From: Crossaster papposus | Lineage: Eukaryota; Echinodermata; Asteroidea; Velatida; Solasteridae | Assembly (NCBI GenBank): GCA_037893245.1 | Contig: JBAIAA010000506.1 | Span: forward strand, 1,115,001 to 1,179,000 | Direction of reading: 5' to 3' | Length of the DNA stretch: 64,000 nucleotides | Shown: piece after piece, positions 52,717-63,461 of the stretch | Layout of the letters: the number at the start of each line of letters is the position of its first letter | Position numbering within the stretch: position 1 is the first letter of the stretch | Made by a program: the position numbers and the translations under genes | Notes under the pieces: generated by a model | The model's database searches: none | Seen by the model: the letters and a program-made list of their open reading frames with translations, nothing else | Told to the model about the DNA's origin: nothing

Positions 52717-54381
52717 GCATATGCCTATGTGGCAATACACGTGTACATACAAACACATCAGAAAACATGGCTGCGAATGAGGATATTTTTCTCGACATAT
52801 ATCTGAGCTGCGAACCTCAACGTTGTTCAAGAATGAAGAGACACTCACCCGCTCGACATCTGAGCCAAAATATTGCCAAATTTCTCACTGGAACAAACCT
52901 AAACTGAGAGACTCATGCGTCAGGACACTGGCGGCATATGCCTATGTGGCAATACACGTGTACATACAAACACATCAGAAAACATGGCTGCGAATGAGGA
53001 TATTTTTCTCGACATATATTTGAGCTGCGAACCTCAACGTTGTTCGATAATGAAGAGACACTCACCCGCTCAACATCTGAGCCAAAATATTGCCAAATTT
53101 CTCACTGGAACAAACCTAAACTGAGAGACTCATGCGTCAGGACACTGGCGGCATATGCCTTTGTGGCACTACACGTGTACATACAAACACATCAGAAAAC
53201 ATGGCTGCGAATGAGGACATTTTTCTCGACATATATCTGAGCTGCGAGCCTCAACGTTGTTCGAGAATGAAGAGACACTCACCAGCTCGACATCCGAGCC
53301 AAAATATTGCCAAATTTCTCACTGGAAAAAACCCAAACTGAGAAACTCATGCGTCAGGATACTGGCGGCATAGGCCTATGTGGCACTACACGTGTACATA
53401 CAAACACATTAGAAAACATGGCTGCGAATGAGGATATTTTTCTGGACATATATCTGAGCTGCGAGCCTCAACGTTGTTCAAGAATGAAGAGACACTCACC
53501 AGCTCGACATCCGAGCCAAAATGTTTCCAAATTTCTCACTGGAACAAACCTAAACTGAGAGACTCATGCGTCAGGACACTGGCGGCATATGCCTATGTGG
53601 CAATACACGTGTACATACAAACACATCAGAAAACATGGCTGCGAATGAGGATATTTTTCTCGACATATATCTGAGCTGCGAACCTCAACGTTGTTCAAGA
53701 ATGAAGAGACACTCACCCGCTCGACATCTGAGCCAAAATATTGCCAAATTTCTCACTGGAACAAACCTAAACTGAGAGACTCATGCGTCAGGACACTGGC
53801 GGCATATGCCTATGTGGCAATACACGTGTACATACAAACACATCAGAAAACATGGCTGCGAATGAGGATATTTTTCTCGACATATATTTGAGCTGCGAAC
53901 CTCAACGTTGTTCGATAATGAAGAGACACTCACCCGCTCAACATCTGAGCCAAAATATTGCCAAATTTCTCACTGGAACAAACCTAAACTGAGAGACTCA
54001 TGCGTCAGGACACTTGCGGCATATGCCTTTGTGGCACTACACGTGTACATACAAACACATCAGAAAACATGGCTGCGAATGAGGACATTTTTCTCGACAT
54101 ATATCTGAGCTGCGAGCCTCAACGTTGTTCGAGAATGAAGAGACACTCACCAGCTCGACATCCGAGCCAAAATATTGCCAAATTTCTCACTGGAAAAAAC
54201 CCAAACTGAGAAACTCATGCGTCAGGATACTGGCGGCATAGGCCTATGTGGCACTACACGTGTACATACAAACACATTAGAAAACATGGCTGCGAATGAG
54301 GATATTTTTCTCGACATATATCTGAGCTGCGAGCCTCAACGTTGTTCAAGAATGAAGAGACACTCACCAGCTCGACATCCG
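52646..54381 (+). repeat. 868-bp tetramer, two tandem copies
   Basis: Full-length monomers only, units about 52,646-53,513 and 53,514-54,381. They are marked by aaaatgtttccaaatttc, gttgttcaagaatg, cgataatgaagag with cacccgctcaaca, and gaggacatttttctc. Small differences include ttctggacatat at 53,440 and ggacacttgcggc at 54,009. Confidence 0.87.
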
Positions 54382-54639
54382 AGCCAAAATATTGCCAAAT
54401 TTTCTCACTGGAAAAAACCCAAACTGAGAGACTCATGCGTCAGGATACTGGCGGCATAGGCCTATGTGGCAATACACGTGTACATACATACACATCAGAA
54501 AACATGGCTACGAATGAGGATAATGTTCTCGACATATATCTGAGCTGCGAGCCTCAACGTTGTTGGAGAATGAAGAGACACTCACCAGCTCGACATCCGA
54601 GCCAAAATATTGCCAAATTTCTCACTGGAAAATAAACCT

Positions 54640-55815
54640 AAACTGAGAGACTCATGCGTCAGGACACTGGCGGCATATGCCTATGTGGCAATACACGTGT
54701 ACATACATACACATCAGAACACATGGCTGCGAATGAGGATAATGTTCTCAACATATATCTGAGCTGCGAACCTCAACGTTGTTCGAGAATGAAGAGACAC
54801 TCACCAGCTCGACATCTGAGCCACAATATTGCCAAATTTCTCTCTGGAACAAACCTAAACTGAGAGACTCATGCGTCAGGACACTGGCGGAATATGCCTA
54901 TGTGGCACTACACGTGTACATACAAACACATCAGAAAACATGGCTGCGAATGAGAATATTTTTGTCGACATATATATGAGCTGCGAGCCTCAACTTTTTT
55001 CGAGAATGAAGAGACACTCACCAGCTCGACATCCGAGCCAAAATATTGCCAAATTTCTCACTGGAAAAAAACCCAAACTGTGAGAATCATGCTTCTGGAC
55101 ACTGGCGACATAAGCCTATGCGGTAATACACGTGTACACGCATCAACATAAGAAAACATGGCTGCGAATGAGGATAATGTTATGAAATTATATCTGAGAT
55201 GCGAACCTCAACGTTGTTCGAGAATGAAGAGACACTCGCCAGCTCGACATCTGAGCCAAAATATTGCCAAATTTCTCACTGAAAAAACCCAAACTGTGGG
55301 ACTCATGCGTCAGGATACTGGCGGCATAGGCCTATGTGGCAATACACATGTACATACATACACATAAGAAAACATGGCTGCGAATGAGGACAATTTTCTC
55401 GACATATATCTGAGCTGCGAGCCTCAACGTTGTTCGAGAATGAAGAGACACTCACTAGCTCGACATCCGAGCCAAAATATTGCCAGATTTCTCACTCGAA
55501 AAACAAACAAACTTAGAGGCTCATGCGTCAGTATACTGGCGGCATAGGCCTATGTGGCAATACACGTGTACATACATACACATCAGAAAACATGGCTGCG
55601 AATGAGGATAATGTTCTCGACATATATCTGAGCTGCGAGCCTCAACGTTGTTCGAAAATGAAGAGACTTTCACCACCTCCACATCTGAGCTAACACATCG
55701 CCAGAATTCTCACCGGAAGAGACCAAAACTTTGAGACTCATGCGTCAGGACACTGGCGGCATAGGCCTATGAGGCAATACACGTGTACATCCATACATAT
55801 AAGAAAACATGGCGG
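54640..55815 (+). repeat. Diverged right-edge monomers of satellite I
   Basis: Monomers starting near 54,647, 54,865, 55,083, 55,299, 55,516 and 55,734 carry many changes seen nowhere else: cacaatattgcc, ctctggaacaaac, ttttgtcgacatatatatg, caactttttt, gtgagaatcatgc, gcctatgcggtaatacac, gtacacgcatcaacataag, aatgttatgaaattatatc, gacactcgccagc, ctcactcgaaaaac and cttagaggctcatgc. There is no higher-order repeat. The last unit stops at about 55,815 after acatggc. Confidence 0.85.
55669..55736 (+). repeat. Terminal edge-type monomer segment
   Basis: It reads ttcaccacctccacatctga, gctaacacatcgccagaatt, ctcaccggaagagaccaaaa. It resembles 3,141-3,208 far more than any neighbouring monomer. It is followed by the last, truncated monomer (ggcggcataggcctatgagg through acatggc). 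Confidence 0.85.
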
Positions 55816-55918
55816 CGTTCGGAGCCCTGACAGCGAAGTCCAAGACAGTCTCGTCGTCATCAAAGGCAGGGAATGGGAACTTACGCTGATACGGTGAAAG
55901 CTGGTAGGTGGTACTGCA
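55816..55918. other. Non-repetitive junction between satellites I and II, with short coding-like frames
   Basis: About 103 bp with no second copy in the window, visibly more GC-rich than either satellite. Plus strand: an ATG at 55,809, in the satellite's own aaaacATGG context, opens 26 codons (starting MAAFGALTAKSK, then a serine run) to a TGA at 55,887-55,889. Minus strand: a frame is open from about 55,942 to a stop at 55,745-55,747. Its junction part reads YQLSPYQRKFPFPAF followed by an acidic DDDE stretch; it has no early ATG. The minus strand also has a TGTGTGCAG acceptor-like end (AG at 55,914-55,915) and a GTAAGT donor-like hexamer (55,879-55,884). I recognise no protein family. It could be an exon relic, part of a dispersed repeat, or chance. 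Confidence 0.55.
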
Positions 55919-56305
55919 CACATATTTAACTCGAGGTCTTGTTCAGACATCAGGTGTTTATTTCTTATGCACACTTCTTTCCCTTTACATATTTAACTCG
56001 AGGGCTTTTTCCGACATCAGGTGTTTATTTCTTATGCACACTTCTTTCCCTTTACATATTTAACTCGAGGGCTTGTTCCGACATCAGGTGTTTATTTCTT
56101 ATGCACACTTCTTTCCCTTAACATATTTAACTCGAGGGCTTGTTCCGTCATCAGGTGTTTATTTCTTATGCACATTTCTTTCCCTTTACATATTTAACTC
56201 GAGGGCTTGTTCCGACCTCAGGTGTTTATTTCTTATGCACACTTCTTTCCCTTTACATATTTAACTCGAGGGCTTGTTCTGACATCAGGTGTTTATTTCT
56301 TATGC
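55919..56305 (+). repeat. Simple 67-bp tract at the left edge of satellite II
   Basis: A 52-bp partial unit (from acatatttaac) and five full units begin at 55,971, 56,038, 56,105, 56,172 and 56,239. Private changes (gaggtcttgttcagac, ttccgtcatcagg, ttccgacctcagg) recur in the same order at 62,543-62,862, offset 6,624. Confidence 0.92.
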
Positions 56306-56985
56306 ACACTTCTTTCCCTTTACATATTTAACTCGAGGGCTTGTTCCGACATCAGGTGTTTATTTCTGTCCTTCATTTTTAACATCATTTTTGACATCAT
56401 TTTTGACATCATTTTTGACATCATTTTTGACATCATTTTTGACATCATTTTTGACATCATTTTTGACATCATTTTTGACATCATTTTTGACATCATTTTT
56501 GACATCATTTTTGACTGTAAAACTGAACATTTATAATGCACACTTCTTTCCCTTAACATATTTAACTCGAGGGCTTGTTCCGACATCAGGTGTCTATTTC
56601 TGTCCTGAAATTATCATTTTTGACATCATTTTTGACATCATTTTTTACATCATTTTTGACATCATTTTTTACATCATTTTTGACATCATTTTTGACATGA
56701 TATTTGACATCATTTTTGACATCATTTTTGACATCCTTTTTGACATTATTTTTGACATCATTTTTGACATCATTTTTGAATGTAAGACTGAACATTTATA
56801 ATGCACACTTCTTTCCCTTAACATATTTAACTCGAGGGCTTGTTCCGACATCAGGTGTCTATTTCTGTCCTAAAATTATCATTTTTGACATCATTTTTTA
56901 CATCATTTTTTATATCATTTCTTACATCATTTTTTACATCATTTTTTACATCATTTTTTACTGTAAGACTGATCATTTCTAATGC
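56306..56985 (+). repeat. Three composite satellite II units
   Basis: Units of 234, 265 and 181 bp start at 56,306, 56,540 and 56,805. The first has a shortened left flank (gtccttcatttttaacatc instead of gtcctgaaattat). The second carries the longest 12-bp run, about 14 copies. The third has t-rich copies (ttttttacatc, ttttttatatc). Confidence 0.92.
56374..56515 (+). repeat. 12-bp minisatellite run (gacatcattttt), about 12 copies
   Basis: This is the most homogeneous run: consecutive tttttgacatca copies with a single aacatc variant at the left. On the minus strand the unit reads tgatgtcaaaaa and contains TGATGTCA, one base from the palindromic CRE TGACGTCA. Because 12 is a multiple of 3, all such runs stay open in several frames. 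Confidence 0.93.
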
Positions 56986-57254
56986 ACACTTCTTTCCCTT
57001 AACATATTTAACTCGAGGGCTTGTTCCGACATCAGGTGTTTATTTCTTATGCACACTTCTTTTTCCTTAACATATTTAACTCGAGGGCTTGTTCCGACAT
57101 CAGGTGTTTTTTTCTTATGCACACTTCTTTCCCTTTACATATTTAAGTCGAGGGGTTGTTCCGACATCAGGCGTTTATTTCTTATGTACACTTCTTTCTC
57201 TTTACATATTTTACTCGAGGGCTTGTTCCGACATCAGGTGTTTATTTCTTATGC
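56986..57254 (+). repeat. Simple 67-bp tract, four units
   Basis: Units start at 56,986, 57,053, 57,121 and 57,188; one is 68 bp (tctttttcctt). Private changes are gtgtttttttctt, atttaagtcgaggggttg, caggcgtttatt and cttatgtacac. Confidence 0.92.
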
Positions 57255-58265
57255 ACACTTCTTTCCCTTTACATATTTAACTCGAGGGCTTGTTCCGACA
57301 TCAGGTGTTTATTTCTGTCCTGAAATTATCATTTTTGACATCATTTTTGACATCATTCTTGACATCATTTTTGACATCATTTTTGACATCATTTTTGACA
57401 TCATTTTTGACATCATTTTTGACATCATTTTTGACTGTAAGACTAAACATTTATAATGCACACTTCATTCCCTTAACATATTTAACTCGAGGGCTCGTTT
57501 CGACATCAGGTGTCTATTTCTGTCCTGAAATTATCATTTTTGACATCATTTTTGACATCATTTTTGACATCATATTTGACATCATTTTTGACATCGTTTT
57601 TGACATCATTTTTGACATCATTTTTGACATCATTTTTGACATCATTTTTGACATCATTTTGACATCATTTTGACATCATTTTTGACTGTAAGACTGAAAA
57701 TGTATAATGCACACTTCTTTCCCTTAACATATTTAACTCGAGGGCTTGTTCCGACATCAGGTGTCTATTTCTGTCTTGAAATTATCATTTTTGACATCAT
57801 TTTTGACATCATTTTTGAAATCATTTTTTAATGTAAGACTGAAAATTTATAATGCACACTTCTTTCCCTTAACATATTTAACTCGAGGGCTTGTTCCGAC
57901 ATCAGGTGTCCATTTCTGTCCTGAAATTATCATTTTTGACATTATTTTTGACATCATTTTTTATATCATTTTTTACATCATTTTTTACATCATTTTTTAC
58001 ATCATTTTTGACTGTAAGACTGAAAATTTTTAATGCACACTTCTTTCCCTTAACATATTTAACTCGAGGGCTTGTTCCGACATCAGGTGTCTATTTCTGT
58101 CCTGAAATTATCATTTTTGACATCATTTTTGACATCATTTTTGACATCATTTTTGACAAGATATTTGACATCATTTTTGACATCATTTTTGACATCGTTT
58201 TTGACATTATTTTTTACATCATTGTTGACATCATTTTTGAATGTAAGACTAAAAATTTATAATGC
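57255..58265 (+). repeat. Satellite II higher-order cassette A-B-C-D-E, copy 1
   Basis: Five composite units are recognisable by length and variants. A (57,255, 205 bp) is a plain run. B (57,460, 251 bp) starts acacttcattccc with gtttcgacatcagg and catatttgac. C (57,711, 145 bp) has few copies and ends in aatgtaagac. D (57,856, 181 bp) has gtgtccatttc and tttttacatc copies. E (58,037, 229 bp) contains gacaagatatttgac and cattgttgac. Confidence 0.88.
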
Positions 58266-58832
58266 ACACTTCTTTCCCTTAACATATTTAACTCGAGGGC
58301 TTGTTCCGACATCAGGTGTCTATTTCTGTCCTGAAATTATCATTTTTGACATCATTTTTTACATCATTTTTTATATCATTTCTTACATCATTTTTTATAT
58401 CATTTCTTACATCATTTTTTACATCATTTTTTACATCATTTTTGACTGTAAGACTGAAAATTTCTAATGCACACTTCTTTCCCTTAACATATTTAACTCG
58501 AGGGCTTGTTCCGACATCAGGTGTCTATTTCTGTCCTGAAATTATCATTTTTGACATCATTTTTGACATCATTTTTGACATCATTTTTGACAAGATATTT
58601 GACATCATTTTTGACATCATTTTTGACATCGTTTTTGACATTATTTTTTACATCATTGTTGACATCATTTTTGAATGTAAGACTAAACATTTATAATGCA
58701 CACTTCTTTCCCTTAACATATTTAACTCGAGGGCTTGTTCCGACATCAGGTGTCTATTTCTGTCCTGAAATTATCATTTTTGACATCATTTTTTACATCA
58801 TTTTTGACTGTAAGACTGAAAATTTCTAATGC
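58266..58832 (+). repeat. Composite units: D-like, E and a minimal unit
   Basis: Units start at 58,266 (205 bp, with ttttttatatcatttcttac like the unit at 56,805), 58,471 (229 bp, E type with gacaagatatttgac) and 58,700 (133 bp, the smallest composite, three 12-bp copies). Confidence 0.88.
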
Positions 58833-59532
58833 ACACTTCTTTCCCTTAACATATTTAACTCGAGGGCTTGTTCCGACATCAGGTGTTTATTTCTTATGCA
58901 CACTTCTTTCCCTTAACATATTTAACTCGAGGGCTTGTTCCGACATCAGGTGTTTATTTCTTATGCACACTTCTTTCCCTTTACATATTTAACTCGAGGG
59001 CTTGTTCCGACATCAGGTGTTTATTTCTGTCCTGAAATTATCATTTTTGACATCATTTTTGACATCATTTTTGACATCATTTTTGACATCATTTTTGACA
59101 TCATTTTTGACATCATTTTTGACATCATTTTTGACATCATTTTTGACTGTAAGACTGAACATTTATAATGCACACTTCATTCCCTTAACATATTTAACTC
59201 GAGGGCTTGTTTCGACATCAGGTGTCTATTTCTGTCCTGAAATTATCATTTTTGACATCATTTTTGACATCATTTTTGACATCATATTTGACATCATTTT
59301 TGACATCGTTTTTGACATCATTTTTGACATCATTTTTGACATCATTTTGACATCATTTTGACATCATTTTTGACTGTAAGACTGAAAATGTATAATGCAC
59401 ACTTCTTTCCCTTAACATATTTAACTCGAGGGCTTGTTCCGACATCAGGTGTTTATTTCTTATGCACACTTCTTTCCCTTAACATATTTAACTCGAGGGC
59501 TTGTTCCGACATCAGGTGTTTATTTCTTATGC
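58833..59532 (+). repeat. Two pairs of simple units around an A-B composite pair
   Basis: Simple units lie at 58,833 and 58,900, then A (58,967, 205 bp) and B (59,172, 227 bp), then simple units at 59,399 and 59,466. The same order of two simple units followed by A and B occurs again from 59,399, with offsets of 566 bp at the simple units and A, and 554 bp at B. B contains two 11-bp copies (cattttgacat). Confidence 0.88.
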
Positions 59533-60507
59533 ACACTTCTTTCCCTTTACATATTTAACTCGAGGGCTTGTTCCGACATCAGGTGTTTATTTCTGTCCTG
59601 AAATTATCATTTTTGACATCATTTTTGACATCATTTTTGACATCATTTTTGACATCATTTTTGACATCATTTTTGACATCATTTTTGACATCATTTTTGA
59701 CTGTAAGACTGAACATTTATAATGCACACTTCATTCCATTAACATATTTAACTCGAGGGCTTGTTTCGACATCAGGTGTCTATTTCTGTCCTGAAATTAT
59801 CATTTTTGACATCATTTTTGACATCATTTTTGACATCATATTTGACATCATTTTTGACATCGTTTTTGACATCATTTTTGACATCATTTTTGACATCATT
59901 TTTGACATCATTTTTGACATCATTTTGACATCATTTTGACATCATTTTTGACTGTAAGACTGAAAATGTATAATGCACACTTCTTTCCCTTAACATATTT
60001 AACTCGAGGGCTTGTTCCGACATCAGGTGTCTATTTCTGTCCTGAAATTATAATTTTTGACATCATTTTTGACATCATTTTTGGAATCATTTTTTAATGT
60101 AAGACTGAAAATTTATAATGCACACTTCTTTCCCTTAACATATTTAACTCGAGGGCTTGTTCCGACATCAGGTGTCCATTTCTGTCCTGAAATTATCATT
60201 TTTGACATTATTTTTGACATCATTTTTTACATCATTTTTTACATCATTTTTTACTGTAAGACTGAAAATTTATAATGCACACTTCTTTCCCTTAACATAT
60301 TTAACTCGAGGGCTTGTTCCGACATCAGGTGTCTATTTTTGTCCTGAAATTATCATTTTTGACATCATTTTTTACATCATTTTTGACATCATTTTTGACA
60401 AGATATTTGACATCATTTTTGACATCATTTTTGACATCGTTTTTGACATTATTTTTTACATCATTGTTGACATCATTTTTGAATGTAAGACTAAAAATTT
60501 ATGATGC
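59533..60507 (+). repeat. Satellite II higher-order cassette A-B-C-D-E, copy 2
   Basis: Units are A 59,533 (193 bp), B 59,726 (251 bp, cttcattccattaac), C 59,977 (145 bp, with attataatttttgac and tttttggaatc), D 60,122 (157 bp) and E 60,279 (229 bp, ctatttttgtcctg). Order and markers are the same as at 57,255; copy number within the 12-bp runs differs. Confidence 0.88.
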
Positions 60508-62208
60508 ACACTTCTTTCCCTTAACATATTTAACTCGAGGGCTTGTTCCGACATCAGGTGTTTATTTCTGTCCTGAAATTATCATTTTTGACATCATTTT
60601 TGACATCATTTTTGACATCATTTTTGACATCATTTTTGACATCATTTTTGACATCATTTTTGACATCATTTTTGACATCATTTTTGACTGTAAGACTGAA
60701 CATTTATAATGCACACTTCTTTCCCTTAACATATTTAACTCGAGGGCTTGTTCCGACATCAGGTGTCCATTTCTGTCCTGAAATTATCATTTTTGACATT
60801 ATTTTTTACATCATTTTTTACATCATTTTTTACATCATTTTTGACTGTAAGACTGAAAATTTCTAATGCACACTTCTTTCCCTTAACATATTTAACTCGA
60901 GGGCTTGTTCCGACATCAGGTGTCTATTTCTGTCCTGAAATTATCATTTTTGACATCATTTTTGACATCATTTTTGACATCATTTTTGACAAGATATTGG
61001 ACATCATTTTTGACATCATTTTTGACATCGTTTTTGACATTATTTTTTACATCATTGTTGACATCATTTTTGAATGTAAGACTAAAAATGTATAATGCAC
61101 ACTTCTTTCCCTTAACATATTTAACTCGAGGGCTTGTTCCGACATCAGGTGTTTATTTCTGTCCTGAAATTATCATTTTTGACATCATTTTTGACATCAT
61201 TTTTGACATCATTTTTGACATCATTTTTGACATCATTTTTGACATCATTTTTGACATCATTTTTGACATCATTTTTGACATCATTTTTGACTGTAAGACT
61301 GAACATTTATAATGCACACTTCATTCCCTTAACATATTTAACTCGAGGGCTTGTTTCGACATCAGGTGTCTATTTCTGTCCTGAAATTATCATTTTTGAC
61401 ATCATTTTTGACATCATTTTTGACATCATATTTGACATCATTTTTGACATCGTTTTTGACATCATTTTTGACATCATTTTGACATCATTTTTGACTGTAA
61501 GACTGAAAATGTATAATGCACACTTCTTTCCCTTAACATATTTAACTCGAGGGCTTGTTCCGACATCAGGTGTCTATTTCTGTCCTGAAATTATCATTTT
61601 TGACATCATTTTTGACATCATTTTTGGCATCATTTTTGAATGTAAGACTGAAAATTTATAATGCACACTTCTTTCCCTTAACATATTTAACTCGAGGGCT
61701 TGTTCCGACATCAGGTGTCCATTTCTGTCCTGAAATTATCATTTTTGACATCATTTTTGACATCATTTTTTATATCATTTTTTACATCATTTTTTACATC
61801 ATTTTTTACATCATTTTTGACTGTAAGACTGAAAATTTCTAATGCACACTTCTTTCCCTTAACATATTTAACTCGAGGGCTTGTTCCGACATCAGGTGTC
61901 TATTTCTGTCCTGAAATTATCATTTTTGACATCATTTTTGACATCATTTTTGACATCATTTTTGACATCATTTTTGACATCATTTTTGACATCATTTTTG
62001 ACATCATTTTTGACTGTAAGACTGAACATTTCTAATGCATACTTCTTTCCCTTTACATATTTAACTCGAGGGCTTGTTCCGACATCAGGTGTCTATTTCA
62101 GTCCTGAAATTATCATTTTTGACATCATTTTTGACAACATTTTTGACATCATTTTTGACATCATTTTTGACATCATTTTTGACTGTAAAACTGAACATTT
62201 AAAAATGC
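60508..62208 (+). repeat. Satellite II cassettes A-D-E and A-B-C-D plus two further composites
   Basis: Units are A 60,508 (205 bp), D 60,713 (157 bp), E 60,870 (229 bp, aagatattggacatc), A 61,099 (217 bp), B 61,316 (204 bp), C 61,520 (145 bp, tttttggcatc), D 61,665 (181 bp), then 61,846 (193 bp, ending aatgcatacttc) and 62,039 (170 bp, with tttcagtcctg and catttaaaaatgc). Confidence 0.87.
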
Positions 62209-62929
62209 ACACTTCTTTCCCTTAACATATTTAACTCGAGGGCTTGTTCCGACATCAGTACACTTCTTTCCCTTTACAAATTTAACTCGAGGGCTTGTTC
62301 CGACATCAGGTGTTTATTTCTTATGCACACTTCTTTCCCTTTACATATTTAACTCGAGGGCTTGTTCCGACATCAGGGGTTTATTTCTTATGCACACTTC
62401 TTTCCCTTTACATATTTAACTCGAGGGCTTGTTCCGACATCAGGTGTTTATTTCTTATGCACACTTCTTTCCCTTTACATATTTAACTCGAGGGCTTGTT
62501 CCGACAACAGGTGTTTATTTCTTATGCACATTTCTTTCCCTTCACATATTTAACTCGAGGTCTTGTTCAGACATCAGGTGTTTATTTCTTATGCACACTT
62601 CTTTCCCTTTACATATTTAACTCTAGGGCTTGTTCCGACATCAGGTGTTTATTTCTTATGCACACTTCTTTCCCTTTACATATTTAACTCGAGGGCTTGT
62701 TCCGACATCAGGTGTTTATTTCTGATGCACACTTCTTTCCCTTAACATATTTAACTCGAGGGCTTGTTCCGTCATCAGGTGTTTATTTCTTATGAACACT
62801 TCTTTCCCTTTACATATTTAACTCGAGGGCTTGTTCCGACCTCAGGTGTTTATTTCTTATGCACACTTCTTTCCCTTTACATATTTAACTCGAGGGCTTG
62901 TTCCGACATCAGGTGTTTATTTCTTATGC
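62209..62929 (+). repeat. Simple 67-bp tract with one 51-bp deleted unit
   Basis: The first unit (62,209-62,259) lacks 16 bp, joining gacatcag directly to tacacttc. Ten full 67-bp units follow from 62,260. Variants are ttacaaatttaac, tcaggggttt, ccgacaacagg, gaggtcttgttcagac and aactctagggc. From about 62,543 the variant order copies the left edge of the array. Confidence 0.92.
62662..62728 (+). repeat. Representative simple 67-bp unit of satellite II
   Basis: The unit starts at acacttctttccc and contains aactcgagggcttg (with an XhoI-type ctcgag) and ccgacatcaggtg. Neighbouring starts at 62,595, 62,662, 62,729 and 62,796 give an exact 67-bp period. Confidence 0.95.
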
Positions 62930-63461
62930 ACACTTCTTTCCCTTTACATATTTAACTCGAGGGTTTGTTCCGACATCAGGTGTTTATTTCTGTCCTGAAA
63001 TTATCATTTTTGACATCATTTTTGAAATCATTTTTTACATCATTTTTTACATCATTTTTAAAATCATTTTTGACTGTAAGACTGAAAATTTCTAATGCAC
63101 ACTTCTTTCCCTTAACATATTTAACTCGAGGGCTTGTTCCGACATCAGGTGTCTATTTCTGTCCTGAAATTATCATTTTTGACATCATTTTTGACATCAT
63201 TTTTGACATCATTTTTGACATCATTTTTGACATCATTTTTGACATCATTTTTGACATCATTTTTGACTGTAAGACTGAACATTTCTAATGCATACTTCTT
63301 TCCCTTTACATATTTAACTCGAGGGCTTGTTCCGACATCAGGTGTCTATTTCAGTCCTGAAATTATCATTTTTGACATCATTTTTGACATCATTTTTGAC
63401 ATCATTTTTGACATCATTTTTGACATCATTTTTGACTGTAAAACTGAACATTTAAAAATGC
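62930..63461 (+). repeat. Three composite satellite II units, two of them a 1,253-bp-offset copy
   Basis: Units start at 62,930 (169 bp), 63,099 (193 bp) and 63,292 (170 bp). The last two match 61,846 and 62,039 in length and markers (aatgcatacttc, tttcagtcctg, catttaaaaatgc), offset 1,253. Confidence 0.9.

Larger units (their letters stand above)
1..55815 (+). repeat. Satellite I: tandem array of 217-bp monomers with 157-bp short forms
   Basis: Head-to-tail copies run without interruption from the window's first base. A typical monomer, phased on gagactcatgcg, passes through ggcggcatag, tacacgtgta, acatggctgcgaatgagg, ttctcgacatatatctgagc, cctcaacgttgttcgagaat, agacactcaccagctcgaca and aatattgccaaatttctcac, then restarts. 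Most monomers are 217 bp; about 62 are about 157 bp. Small indels give 215-219 bp forms. Neighbouring monomers differ at a limited set of recurring sites (ggcaatac/ggcactac, catacatac/catacaaac, gataatgttc/gatatttttc, gaacctc/gagcctc, ccgagcc/ctgagcc), so variants have been reshuffled by recombination. Unit lengths of 3n+1 shift the reading frame at every monomer, and every unit carries stops, so this is not coding. The left end lies outside the window. I do not recognise the family. Confidence 0.97.

Noticed and set aside
1..55815. Hundreds of open frames of 60-155 codons, both strands, in satellite I
   Set aside because: They repeat monomer by monomer, end at the same stop in each unit, and switch frame because 217 and 157 are 3n+1. 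The longer ones arise only where an indel fuses frames. There is no family similarity.
1..55815. RNA polymerase III box B similarity (gttgttcgagaatg)
   Set aside because: Only the gttcga core fits. The downstream bases fail and no box A at a suitable distance was seen, so a tRNA-derived origin is not supported.
1..55815. Microsatellite at tacatacatacacatc
   Set aside because: Only two to three tetranucleotide copies, of constant length in all monomers. It is part of the unit, not an expanded microsatellite.
55738..55974. 78-codon minus-strand frame with ATG across the junction
   Set aside because: Most of it is translated satellite I and II on either side. A different minus frame looks more coding-like, and neither is recognised.
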